Assembly: GCA_045617725.1 (NCBI GenBank)
Contig: JAZLJD010000045.1
Location: forward strand, 1 to 64,000
DNA: 64,000 bases
Direction: 5' to 3'
Source: JAZLJD01 sp045617725
Lineage (GTDB): Bacteria; Bacillota; Clostridia; Lachnospirales; Lachnospiraceae
Every line of letters begins with the position of its first letter. Positions within the stretch are counted from its first letter, which is position 1. Below the pieces are notes generated by a model. The model searched no databases. It was given only the letters and a program-made list of their open reading frames with translations, and was not told where the DNA came from. Shown here piece after piece: positions 51,101 to 58,915 of the stretch. The translations under genes and the position numbers were made by a program.

Positions 51101-53049
51101 AGTACATTCCCGATTATTGCTTTGAAAGCTGCGAAGCTCTGAACAGTATTACGCTCGGAGACCAGTGTGATGAAATCGGACGCGGTGCATTTTCAGGATG
51201 TGATGCCTTAATCGGAATTAGTGAGAATTCTTACTTTACCTGCGATAACGGCATTTTATACAGCAAAAAGAACGATGATACCTACGAACTGGTTCAGTGC
51301 CTTGCAGCAAGAGGAAGCCTGATTGGTGACAAGATTATCAATACAACAAACGATCCTTTGCTGAAGGTTACTTCTTCCATTGCAGAATGTGCATTTGAGA
51401 ATAACGAAGTAATTACACAGGTATCCCTTACAGATACCGACCTTAACAAGATACCGGCCAATTGCTTCTATTCCTGTGACAGACTGGGTAGAGTATACCT
51501 TCCCAAAACGGTTAACCTTATTATGTCCAATGCATTTAACGAACTTCCGACTACGCTGGAGGTTGAGATTCCCGGTACGGAAGTAAGTATTATGGATGAT
51601 GCCTTCGCAGATGGACAGGGCTTAATCAGAACTTATAAGAACAGTGCTGCGGATGTATATGCAAGACTTCACCATATCGATACGGAGTACATCGGCGAAC
51701 AACATAAAGTTATTTTCTATGATTATGATGGAACACAGATCGGCGAGCCTCAGTTTGTTGAAGACGGAAAGGATGCAGAACCTCCTGCAGATCCCGTAAG
51801 AGAAGGCTATACCTTTAAGGGATGGAATGTTTCCTACAAGGCTATTACGGCTGATACGATTCTCATTGCTCAGTATACCGAGGACAAAAAGCAAGAACCG
51901 GGCAAGGAAGATCCGAACGGCGGTAATAACCAGGGAAATAACAATCCGAGTGGAAATAATCCGAGCGGTAATAATCCAAGCGGTGGTAATAACAATACCC
52001 CGGGTGGTAATAACACAGGAACGAGTGATACGACTAAATATAAATTAACCGTAGTAAACGGTTCCGGAAGCGGAGAATATACTCCGGGACAGGTCGTAAC
52101 GGTTACTGCTTCCTACCCCGCACAGGGCAAAGTATTTGATAAATGGGTTGCAACGATAACTCCTGTAGCAACTGCAAGTGCCAGCCCGAATCCGTCAGCC
52201 GGCCCGAGCCCTAAGCCGAGCAGCAGTCCGAGCCCCGCTCCGAGTACCAGCCCGAGTCCGAGTACTGATACCAGTGGCTCGGTAGCAACGAATTCACCGG
52301 TTATTTTCCTTGATCAGAATGCGGCCTTGACTACCTTCCTTATGCCGAATAAGGATGTAACCGTAACTGCCACATTTAAGAACGGAAAGTTATCGGGAGA
52401 CGGAGATGTTACTCCGGCAGCTTCTCCGAAGCCTTCAGAGCAGAGCCAGAGCGGACAGAACGGTACCGGTAAGGTAGATATTGATTCGGATGATATTTCA
52501 AATCGTAACAAAGCTTATGCGGAAGCCAATAATTCAACGGATAATTTCGTTTTGAAGGTTACACAGAATATTCTGACAAAGGCCGTAGCAGAGTATGCAT
52601 TACGAGAAGCATACGGTTCTTTGGACGATTTACAGTACGCAGTATTTGATATCAGCCTTTATGATGCAACCGGCAAGTATCAGATTACGGATTACGACGG
52701 AATGAGTATAGCGGTTACGCTTCCGATACCGGATGACTTAATTAAGTATGCCGGTAATAACAAAGTAGCAGCCGTTATCGATGATAAACTCGTTAAGCTG
52801 GATACAAAATATGCAACCATCGGTGGCGTCACCTGTTTGAAATTTGACGCAACGCATTTCTCACCGTACATCGTATATGTTGATACCAAGAATATCGATG
52901 CAGGTGTGATAAGTGATGCAACACCCAAGACCGGAGACGGAATTCATCCGAAGTGGTTCTTATCCATCGGTCTTGTAGCGCTGTCTGTATTCCTTTTCCT
53001 TAAAAAGGACAAGATCGTGCATGAAGGGAATAAATTACAAAACGCATAA
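48112..53049 (+). CDS. Giant LRR surface protein with InlB-type repeats and TPKTGD anchor
   Basis: A 1645-residue surface protein. Signal peptide: about 1-45 (basic start, then a hydrophobic segment ending SQAEA). An unassigned domain fills about 50-300. LRR_5 repeats run roughly 315-515, 670-770 and 980-1180. A Listeria-Bacteroides/InlB repeat lies near 1197-1258 (VREGYTFKGWN). An Asn/Gly/Pro/Ser linker follows to about 1309, then a divergent InlB repeat interrupted by a Ser/Pro-rich stretch (about 1353-1393). A pre-anchor beta domain (about 1510-1595), TPKTGD (1604-1609), a membrane helix and a basic tail end it. Probably an adhesin. Confidence 0.9.
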   Translation: MSKRKLNKRTKRVIRRSIAGVLLATAIIIAAIPERGAQSQAEAVTDIIQDVETLVYPDSENYATEYAAYEDAIEVNKDINLTGYTKDAQSGTQTEIPTSYAYTIRQMSDGNWEVGWQFEYYMTNIKDQVAKYGVIHKYNSNYQQDTVDLNVNIFAGYKVVEFEDYNDYWEDVDKTTEYSVSIENAGTYAEYFLKKYFATEYDQWLTKLHKYAEDKAAYDALPDKTDVIEPVEPGALTKTVGDLVNKQNAEFMYTYYCENALGYSSQAMSGIDYTLISAIDKRPVSASTSSDTNGYVYIVKCSETKNTTLKTDVNGFVYTDTATIIAIGDGAFKGTENVYFLNLPNEIKYIGDEAFMNSFLQEITLDNVEQIGHRAFKGSSQLRSVVLKNGTSIIGVEAFYGCGIQEIQFPYSIKNIGFGAFANNTKLKKIDFSLITKENSIIGDYAFYDDTALNSLDFYDDSSSSYCTITKIGDAAFAVENGVEGSLTEINLPSGIRNTENFGDYLFAGRTNLRKVIMPSNFGRSVSAEIPENVFRNCANLECVEFPDDGNGSCSYATFKPNTFRDVSFTAFCIRGPEKNGAGGTASPRVASRTANTSYTMTTPFYVPYVYTKGNVDYYEVSDGTYILTANANNELENCQLIDNVESYNGSNGIELVVPSQVGTYVINTVASDCFSSTALKNRTTSIKVEDYSISKIADEVFKDFKNLKEVTVGNSVTEIGNSAFEGCSNLTDVYFNTPMNKDYTGFKIGTDAFKTNSASLIFHGDIMQGYAPFDWATDPDNKINDMTGRRVCYKSNAPYSLTVIRDNQNDGDGLITLVDYPHYENIDADNAKYISEMQKYYNEYYTMDPENDDWFGDGEHHRYSILDKYENIYVYDNMPTQDYEMLSDYELALVLSTKNIVVPKGIESIDAKAYFQNRNNAANLMYVTGRFGSSNLVNLYSDNDYIITPADGGNSITVHCGLFSGNFVEGLTDNGVKETKTIGNDRLESITLYDVKYIPDYCFESCEALNSITLGDQCDEIGRGAFSGCDALIGISENSYFTCDNGILYSKKNDDTYELVQCLAARGSLIGDKIINTTNDPLLKVTSSIAECAFENNEVITQVSLTDTDLNKIPANCFYSCDRLGRVYLPKTVNLIMSNAFNELPTTLEVEIPGTEVSIMDDAFADGQGLIRTYKNSAADVYARLHHIDTEYIGEQHKVIFYDYDGTQIGEPQFVEDGKDAEPPADPVREGYTFKGWNVSYKAITADTILIAQYTEDKKQEPGKEDPNGGNNQGNNNPSGNNPSGNNPSGGNNNTPGGNNTGTSDTTKYKLTVVNGSGSGEYTPGQVVTVTASYPAQGKVFDKWVATITPVATASASPNPSAGPSPKPSSSPSPAPSTSPSPSTDTSGSVATNSPVIFLDQNAALTTFLMPNKDVTVTATFKNGKLSGDGDVTPAASPKPSEQSQSGQNGTGKVDIDSDDISNRNKAYAEANNSTDNFVLKVTQNILTKAVAEYALREAYGSLDDLQYAVFDISLYDATGKYQITDYDGMSIAVTLPIPDDLIKYAGNNKVAAVIDDKLVKLDTKYATIGGVTCLKFDATHFSPYIVYVDTKNIDAGVISDATPKTGDGIHPKWFLSIGLVALSVFLFLKKDKIVHEGNKLQNA

Positions 53050-53067
53050 TATGCAGAAAGGAGCCAT

Positions 53068-54771
53068 ATGAATCGAATTGCCCGAATCATGGGATTAATA
53101 CTTGGGCTTGCAGTCGTGACGACCGCCGTCGTATTACTTTTTGGCACGGCCGGCGCTGAAAGTCTTACGGACAATGTCCCGGAATTTGAAACAGACGGAG
53201 ATGTATTGATTCGATACAATGGCTCTGATAATAAGTCCGTAACGGTTCCTGAAGGTATCAGGGAGATTCGGGATGATGCTTTCTACGGGCATCCTGAGAT
53301 TGAAAGTGTCACCCTTCCGGAGGGCCTTGAGAAAATCGGTTTTCAGGCATTCAAGAATTCCGGGATTCTGGCGCTTACCATTCCGGATTCAGTACGGGAG
53401 ATTGCTTCCAATGCGTTTGAGGACTGTAAGGAACTGACGGTTTTTCACATGGGAAACGGCGTTGAGAAGGTCGGTGACGGGCTTTTCTCGGGATGCGATT
53501 CCTTATCCAAGATTGATTTGGATAATTCGAATCCTAATTTCATTTTCTATAACGGAGCGCTTTACAACAGTGATATGTCGCATCTGTATCAGATTTTGAA
53601 CGGTGCACACATTCGGAATTTTACCATTCCCTCAACGGTGACTTACATGAGTCCTTATTGTGGTTTCGGCCTTCCGAATCTTGTGAATCTGACTACGAAT
53701 CCGGACCTTAAAACCATTCCGGCTTATGCCTTCAGTGATTGCCCGGAGCTTTTGACGGTTACTTTGGCAGGTGGTACGGATGAGATTGAGATGAAAGCCT
53801 TTTCGGATAATGAATCTCTGGCTCAGGTTTATATTCCGAAGTCCGTGCATACCATCCATGCGACCGCGTTTGATCATTGTCCGGCACTTTCGATTCTTTC
53901 GAAAGAAGGAAATCATGCTGAGGCTTACGCCAAAGAGAACGATTACAGATTTATCACGGATCCCATTTATGATGTAAGCATCTATACCGAGAGCAATACG
54001 TCAGATATTTCCCAAAATGATGGTACGGACGATGGAGAGGATACTACTAAGCCCGGTCATTCCGGCTCTAAGATTCCCGAAAGCTACGAAGACCCGCTGA
54101 ACGGAGCTCAGGAGGACGGAAGCTTTTATACAAGAGTAGTTGGAGATAATGCAGTAGTTTTAATCAATAATGAAGATATTGATGTGGATTACGGAAGAAA
54201 TACACAACCCGAAGGCTATGAAGATAATTCTCAAATTCCGGAAAAGGCACATCATATGGAGATTGAGCTTACGGAATTTAAGATTGATAAGATGGTTACG
54301 GACATTGGGGATTTTGCTTTTAGCCGTTCCGGGTTAAAGAGCATTGAAATACCCGATAATGTAAGCACAATCGGCTATGCTGCATTTTATCATTGCGACG
54401 ACCTTAAGGATGTTAAAATTGCCGATTCCGTAACCTATATAGGTCCGAAGGCGTTTAGTTATACGGCGTGGATGAATGACTTTATGAGTTCAGAAGCGGA
54501 GGATGATTTCCTTGTTGTCGGGGATGGCATTTTGATTGCTTATAAGGAAAGCAGCGAGGAGCTTACGATTCCCGAAGGAGTAAAACGAATTGCCCCCGAA
54601 ACCTTTAAAGATGATGCGGTTATAAAGAAACTGATACTTCCTTCCACCATTATGGAACTTGGTGAGAGCTCCTTTGAGAATTGTTCAAAGCTATCGGAAG
54701 TAGAAGGAATAAATGACAATGTCATTATCAAAAATAAAGCTTTTAGCGGAACTTTAGTGACCGCAAGATAA
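53068..54771 (+). CDS. Secreted LRR_5 protein without wall anchor
   Basis: A 567-residue protein with a signal peptide or anchor helix (about 6-28, ending AGAES). Two LRR_5 blocks, about 50-300 (VTVPEGIREIRDDAFYGHPE) and 405-560 (IPDNVSTIGYAAFYHCDDL), are separated by an acidic, Gly/Ser-rich linker. It ends in a repeat (GTLVTAR) with no sorting signal or membrane segment, unlike its two neighbours. It may be released, or held by the uncleaved N-terminal helix. AAAGGAG precedes the ATG, and a terminator follows. Confidence 0.87.
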   Translation: MNRIARIMGLILGLAVVTTAVVLLFGTAGAESLTDNVPEFETDGDVLIRYNGSDNKSVTVPEGIREIRDDAFYGHPEIESVTLPEGLEKIGFQAFKNSGILALTIPDSVREIASNAFEDCKELTVFHMGNGVEKVGDGLFSGCDSLSKIDLDNSNPNFIFYNGALYNSDMSHLYQILNGAHIRNFTIPSTVTYMSPYCGFGLPNLVNLTTNPDLKTIPAYAFSDCPELLTVTLAGGTDEIEMKAFSDNESLAQVYIPKSVHTIHATAFDHCPALSILSKEGNHAEAYAKENDYRFITDPIYDVSIYTESNTSDISQNDGTDDGEDTTKPGHSGSKIPESYEDPLNGAQEDGSFYTRVVGDNAVVLINNEDIDVDYGRNTQPEGYEDNSQIPEKAHHMEIELTEFKIDKMVTDIGDFAFSRSGLKSIEIPDNVSTIGYAAFYHCDDLKDVKIADSVTYIGPKAFSYTAWMNDFMSSEAEDDFLVVGDGILIAYKESSEELTIPEGVKRIAPETFKDDAVIKKLILPSTIMELGESSFENCSKLSEVEGINDNVIIKNKAFSGTLVTAR

Positions 54772-54787
54772 ATACAGAAATACTTTT

Positions 54788-54819
54788 TGGCACCCTGTAA
54801 AGATTGCAGGGTGCTTTTA
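54788..54819 (+). terminator. Rho-independent terminator after the LRR cluster
   Basis: GCACCCTG (54790-54797) and CAGGGTGC (54807-54814) pair perfectly, followed by TTTTA. Confidence 0.88.
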
Positions 54820-54830
54820 TTAATATAGTG

Positions 54831-54859
54831 TTGACACACTTCGTATAATTGTATACAAT
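54831..54859 (+). promoter_or_regulatory. Promoter of the citrate synthase-GntR-icd operon
   Basis: TTGACA (54831-54836) and TACAAT (54854-54859) are 17 bases apart, 53 bases before the ATG at 54913. Confidence 0.82.
54843..54859 (+). promoter_or_regulatory. Candidate GntR/FadR-type operator over the -10 box
   Basis: ATTGTATACAAT (54848-54859) is a perfect palindrome with the TGTA-TACA half-sites of FadR-subfamily GntR operators, and it covers the -10 hexamer. An overlapping dyad GTATA-ATTG-TATAC spans 54843-54856. A FadR-subfamily regulator is encoded in the same operon at 56348. Confidence 0.6.
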
Positions 54860-54912
54860 CGTACATAGTTTAATTGTAAATAATAGGTAAGTCCTATTAG
54901 GAAAGGAACCTT

Positions 54913-56322
54913 ATGAATATTTCAGAAGCATTTGAAAACAGACCGATTTCATTAAATCCCAAGAATAACCTGCTGGAAATTGAAGAGCATATGTATATTC
55001 TTGATGATGTAGAAAAGCCCAATGTATTCCGTAATATGTTCCCTTATTCGGAAGTACCGAAGATCTGCTTCAACGATCGAATTGTACCGCATAATATGCC
55101 CAGTGACATTTGGATTACCGATACAACATTCCGTGACGGACAGCAGTCCAGAGCACCTTACACAACGGAACAGATTGTAACAATCTATGATTACCTTCAC
55201 AGATTGGGCGGTGAGAACGGTATTATTCGTGCCAGCGAATTCTTCCTTTACTCCAAAAAGGACCGTGATGCCGTATATAAATGTATGGAACGCGGCTATA
55301 AGTTTCCGGAAGTTACAAGCTGGATTCGTGCAAGCCAGGAGGATTTCAAGCTTGTTAAAGAAATCGGCATGAAGGAAACCGGTATTTTGGTATCCTGCTC
55401 CGATTACCATATTTTCCTTAAACTGAAGATGACCAGAAAGCAGGCCATGGATCATTATCTTTCTGTTATCCGTTCCTGCCTCGAGGAAGGTATTTCGCCC
55501 AGATGTCATCTTGAGGACATTACCAGAGCGGATATTTACGGTTATGTAGTTCCCTTCTGTTGTGAGCTTATGAAACTCATGGAGGAATACAAGATTCCTA
55601 TTAAGGTTAGAGCATGCGATACCATGGGATATGGAGTTAACTTCCCCGGTGCCGTTATTCCCCGAAGTGTTCAAGGTATTATATACGCACTTCATACGCA
55701 TGCAGGTGTACCGCATTCCATGCTTGAGTGGCATGGCCATAACGATTTCTATAAGGCAGTTGTCAATTCAACCACAGCTTGGCTTTACGGTTGCTCCGGA
55801 ATCAATACCAGTTTGTTCGGTATCGGAGAAAGAACCGGTAATACACCGCTTGAAGCCATGGTATTTGAATACGCACAGTTAAAGGGCGATTTGAATGGAA
55901 TGGATACCACGGTTATTACGGAGCTTGCGGAATACTACGAGAAGGAAATCGGTTACAAGATTCCTCCCAGAACTCCGTATGTAGGCCAGAATTTCAATGT
56001 AACCAGAGCAGGTATTCATGCAGACGGTCTTTTAAAGAATGAAGAGATTTACAACATATTCGATACGGAGAAATTCCTTCACAGACCCGTTAGATGTGCC
56101 ATTTCCAATACTTCCGGACTCGCAGGTATTGCACATTGGATCAATTCCTATTTCAAGCTTCCACAGGAGAAATGGGTTAATAAGAACGATCTTCTTGTTA
56201 CAGAAGTAAAAGCCTGGGTTGACAAAGAGTATGACGGTGGCCGTATTACCGTTATTACGGACGATGAACTGAAGGATGTAGTTATTGCAACACTTACGAA
56301 ACTTAACATGCAATTGATTTAA
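54913..56322 (+). CDS. Probable Re-citrate synthase (homocitrate/IPM synthase family)
   Basis: A 469-residue protein of the DRE-TIM metallolyase group that condenses acetyl-CoA with a 2-oxoacid. Key motifs are TDTTFRDGQQSRAPY (metal-binding Asp, catalytic Arg) and EWHGHNDFYKAV (metal-binding His pair). It has no C-terminal LeuA regulatory domain, so a leucine-inhibited isopropylmalate synthase is unlikely. Clostridial Re-citrate synthases belong to this family. Sharing an operon with icd strongly suggests citrate formation for glutamate synthesis. Homocitrate synthase is the main alternative. GGAAAGG precedes the ATG. Confidence 0.7.
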   Translation: MNISEAFENRPISLNPKNNLLEIEEHMYILDDVEKPNVFRNMFPYSEVPKICFNDRIVPHNMPSDIWITDTTFRDGQQSRAPYTTEQIVTIYDYLHRLGGENGIIRASEFFLYSKKDRDAVYKCMERGYKFPEVTSWIRASQEDFKLVKEIGMKETGILVSCSDYHIFLKLKMTRKQAMDHYLSVIRSCLEEGISPRCHLEDITRADIYGYVVPFCCELMKLMEEYKIPIKVRACDTMGYGVNFPGAVIPRSVQGIIYALHTHAGVPHSMLEWHGHNDFYKAVVNSTTAWLYGCSGINTSLFGIGERTGNTPLEAMVFEYAQLKGDLNGMDTTVITELAEYYEKEIGYKIPPRTPYVGQNFNVTRAGIHADGLLKNEEIYNIFDTEKFLHRPVRCAISNTSGLAGIAHWINSYFKLPQEKWVNKNDLLVTEVKAWVDKEYDGGRITVITDDELKDVVIATLTKLNMQLI

Positions 56323-56347
56323 TAAGTGTTACGTATGAGGATTAATA

Positions 56348-57034
56348 ATGAGTGATACCGAAAAAAAGGAAATGAGCACGGAAAGTGCTGATAAGTACTC
56401 ACTGAGAGGACGAGTTTACCAGCGTATCAGGGATGATATCCTGGAAGGCAGGTTTGCCGAGCATGAAGAACTGAAGGAAGTTGCTATCGGGGAAGAGCTT
56501 GGTGTTTCAAGGACTCCGGTTCGTGAAGCACTTCGTCAGCTTGAATTGGAAGGACTTGTTACCATTATTCCGAACAAAGGCGCTTATGTCACCGGAATTA
56601 CAGCCAAGGATGTTGCCGATATATACCAGATTCGTTCCAAACTGGAAGGTCTGGCAGCAAGATGGGCCTGTGAGAATATCACAGAGGAACAGATGACGGA
56701 AATGGAGGAGTGCATCTTCCTTTCTGAGTTTCATGCCAAAGAGGGCCATCGTGAGATTATGGCACAGATGGACAATCGTTTCCATGAAGTTTTGTATGAA
56801 GCAAGTAACAGTAAAATGCTGGAACACCTTTTGTCCGATTTCCATCAGTATGTACTTCGTATTCGTCGTAAGACGCTTTCCAGTATTGAAAGAAGTCAGG
56901 AATCCAATATGGAACATCGAATGATTATGGAAGCAATAAAGAACCATAATCCGGATTTGGCAGAAGAACTTGCCAATAAACACATCGATAAGGCTTATGA
57001 GAATATTTTAAAACAGGGCCTTAATATTAATTGA
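56348..57034 (+). CDS. GntR-family regulator, FadR/FCD subfamily
   Basis: A 228-residue transcription factor. A winged helix-turn-helix (about 20-85, LGVSRTPVREALRQLELEGLV) is followed by an all-helical FCD ligand domain (about 90-220), with metal or acid-binding residues in NRFHEVLYEAS and EHRMIMEAIKN. FCD members sense small organic acids. Being between citrate synthase and icd genes, it likely senses a carboxylate such as citrate or 2-oxoglutarate (inference) and acts on the palindrome at 54843-54859. Confidence 0.9.
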   Translation: MSDTEKKEMSTESADKYSLRGRVYQRIRDDILEGRFAEHEELKEVAIGEELGVSRTPVREALRQLELEGLVTIIPNKGAYVTGITAKDVADIYQIRSKLEGLAARWACENITEEQMTEMEECIFLSEFHAKEGHREIMAQMDNRFHEVLYEASNSKMLEHLLSDFHQYVLRIRRKTLSSIERSQESNMEHRMIMEAIKNHNPDLAEELANKHIDKAYENILKQGLNIN

Positions 57035-57048
57035 TAGGAGATTTTACA

Positions 57049-58257
57049 ATGGCAAAGATTAAAATGACTACTCCGCTTGTAGAGATGGATGGAGATGAAA
57101 TGACCAGAATTCTCTGGCAGATGATTAAAGATGAATTAATCCTTCCTTTTGTGGATTTGAAAACAGAGTACTATGATCTTGGTCTTGCTCATCGTGACGA
57201 GACCGATGATCAGGTTACAATGGATGCCGCTTTGGCCACCAAAAAGTATAAAGTAGCCGTTAAGTGTGCTACCATCACGCCGAATGCAGCTCGTGTTGAG
57301 GAATATAAGTTAAAAGAAATGTGGAAGAGCCCGAACGGAACCATCCGTGCGGTATTGGACGGAACCGTATTCCGTACTCCTATTTTGGTAAAGGGAATTG
57401 AGCCCTGCGTAAAGAACTGGGAGAAACCGATTACTCTTGCAAGACATGCATACGGAGATGTTTATAAGAACGTTGAGATTAAGGTGCCCGGAAAGGGTGT
57501 TGCCAAGCTCGTATTTGAAGGCGAGGACGGAAGTGTAGTTACGGAAGTCATTCAGAAATTTGACGGACCCGGGATTATTCAGGGTATTCACAACAAAGAC
57601 AAATCCATCGAAAGCTTTGCAAGAAGCTGCTTCACTTATGCACTTGAGATGAAGCAGGATATCTGGTTCGCTACAAAGGACACCATTTCCAAAAAGTACG
57701 ATCACAACTTCAAGGATATTTTCCAGGAAATCTTTGATAAAGAATACAAGGAATCGTTTGAGAAGGCCGGAATTACCTACTTCTATACCTTAATTGACGA
57801 TGCAGTTGCCAGAATTATGAAGAGTAAGGGTGGCATTATCTGGGCATGCAAGAACTATGACGGGGACGTTATGAGTGATATGGTCAGCTCCGCATTTGGC
57901 TCCCTTGCGATGATGACCTCCGTACTGGTATCCCCGAACGGTGATTTTGAATATGAAGCAGCACATGGTACGGTTCAGAGACATTATTATAAGTATCTGA
58001 ATGGAGAAGAAACATCTACAAATCCCATTGCAACAATTTTTGCCTGGACCGGAGCTTTAAGAAAACGTGGTGAACTTGATAAACTTCCGGAACTTATGGA
58101 ATTTGCAGATAAACTTGAAAAAGCATCCCTGATGACGATTGAGAATGGTGTTATGCCCAAAGAACTTAGTCTCTTAACTTCTAACAAGAACGCACAGGCA
58201 GTGAATACCACTGAGTTTATGAATGCAATTCGTAAGAACCTTGATGCTTTAATGTAA
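57049..58257 (+). CDS. icd: NADP-type isocitrate dehydrogenase
   Basis: A 402-residue decarboxylating dehydrogenase making 2-oxoglutarate. ATG 57049 follows GGAG by 10 bases; TTG 57031 is rejected. It belongs to the eukaryote-like dimeric NADP-IDH branch, as shown by AAHGTVQRHYYKYLNGEETS and TNPIATIFAWTGALRKR and an N-terminal MTTPLVEMDGDEMTRILW. It is thus unrelated in subfamily to E. coli Icd. Aconitase is not in the window. Confidence 0.95.
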   Translation: MAKIKMTTPLVEMDGDEMTRILWQMIKDELILPFVDLKTEYYDLGLAHRDETDDQVTMDAALATKKYKVAVKCATITPNAARVEEYKLKEMWKSPNGTIRAVLDGTVFRTPILVKGIEPCVKNWEKPITLARHAYGDVYKNVEIKVPGKGVAKLVFEGEDGSVVTEVIQKFDGPGIIQGIHNKDKSIESFARSCFTYALEMKQDIWFATKDTISKKYDHNFKDIFQEIFDKEYKESFEKAGITYFYTLIDDAVARIMKSKGGIIWACKNYDGDVMSDMVSSAFGSLAMMTSVLVSPNGDFEYEAAHGTVQRHYYKYLNGEETSTNPIATIFAWTGALRKRGELDKLPELMEFADKLEKASLMTIENGVMPKELSLLTSNKNAQAVNTTEFMNAIRKNLDALM

Positions 58258-58271
58258 AAGGGAGATCCTTT

Positions 58272-58901
58272 ATGGCCGATAAAAATATTTCACAGGCAGT
58301 TATCGCAAGATTACCCAGATACTATCGATATCTGGGTGAGTTAAAAGAGAGTGGTGTCGAACGAATCTCTTCCAATGAATTGAGCGAGCTTATGAATGTT
58401 ACTGCATCTCAGATTCGACAGGATTTTAATAATTTCGGCGGTTTTGGCCAACAGGGTTACGGATATCGTGTTGATTATTTGTATGACGAAATAGCCAATA
58501 TCTTGGGACTTACAAAGGAACATCGACTGGTTGTTATCGGAGCAGGCAATTTAGGCCAGGCACTTGCCAATTACATGAATTTCGAAAAGCGCGGTTTCAT
58601 CATAAAGGCCTTATTTGATATCAAAGAAGATATTGAAGGTGCCACCGTACGAGGAATTCCTATTTATAATTTGCGTAATTTGGAAACCTTTATCAAAGAG
58701 AATAATATAGATATTGCAGTTCTAACATTACCGAAGGAAGGTGCTACCGAGGTTGCAGAGAGACTTGTTAATGTCGGAATCAAAGGTATTTTGAATTTTG
58801 CTCATGTGGATTTGAATGTTCCCAAAGAAATCGTCGTAGAAAATGTACATTTATCTGACAGTTTGATGAAATTATCGTATAATATTACCAAAGATTTATA
58901 A
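58272..58901 (+). CDS. rex: Redox-sensing repressor Rex
   Basis: A 209-residue NADH/NAD+ sensor that represses fermentation and NADH-oxidation genes when NADH is low. The winged-helix DNA-binding domain (about 12-85) has the family pattern ARLPRYYRYL and TASQIRQDFNNFGGFGQQGYGY. The Rossmann domain carries GAGNLGQALANY near 90. It starts 14 bases after icd with GGGAG upstream, so redox control of this region is likely. Confidence 0.97.
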   Translation: MADKNISQAVIARLPRYYRYLGELKESGVERISSNELSELMNVTASQIRQDFNNFGGFGQQGYGYRVDYLYDEIANILGLTKEHRLVVIGAGNLGQALANYMNFEKRGFIIKALFDIKEDIEGATVRGIPIYNLRNLETFIKENNIDIAVLTLPKEGATEVAERLVNVGIKGILNFAHVDLNVPKEIVVENVHLSDSLMKLSYNITKDL

Positions 58902-58915
58902 TCTTAGGAGTATAT

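Noticed and set aside
51907..52270. Short DNA tandem repeats in the giant LRR gene, at first sight like a CRISPR or VNTR
   Set aside because: They encode in-frame Asn/Gly and Ser/Pro linkers, vary in unit length and have no spacers, so they are coding low complexity.
54882..54898. Small hairpin AATAGG/CCTATT before the citrate synthase ribosome-binding site
   Set aside because: A six-base AT-rich stem is too weak to support a regulatory call.
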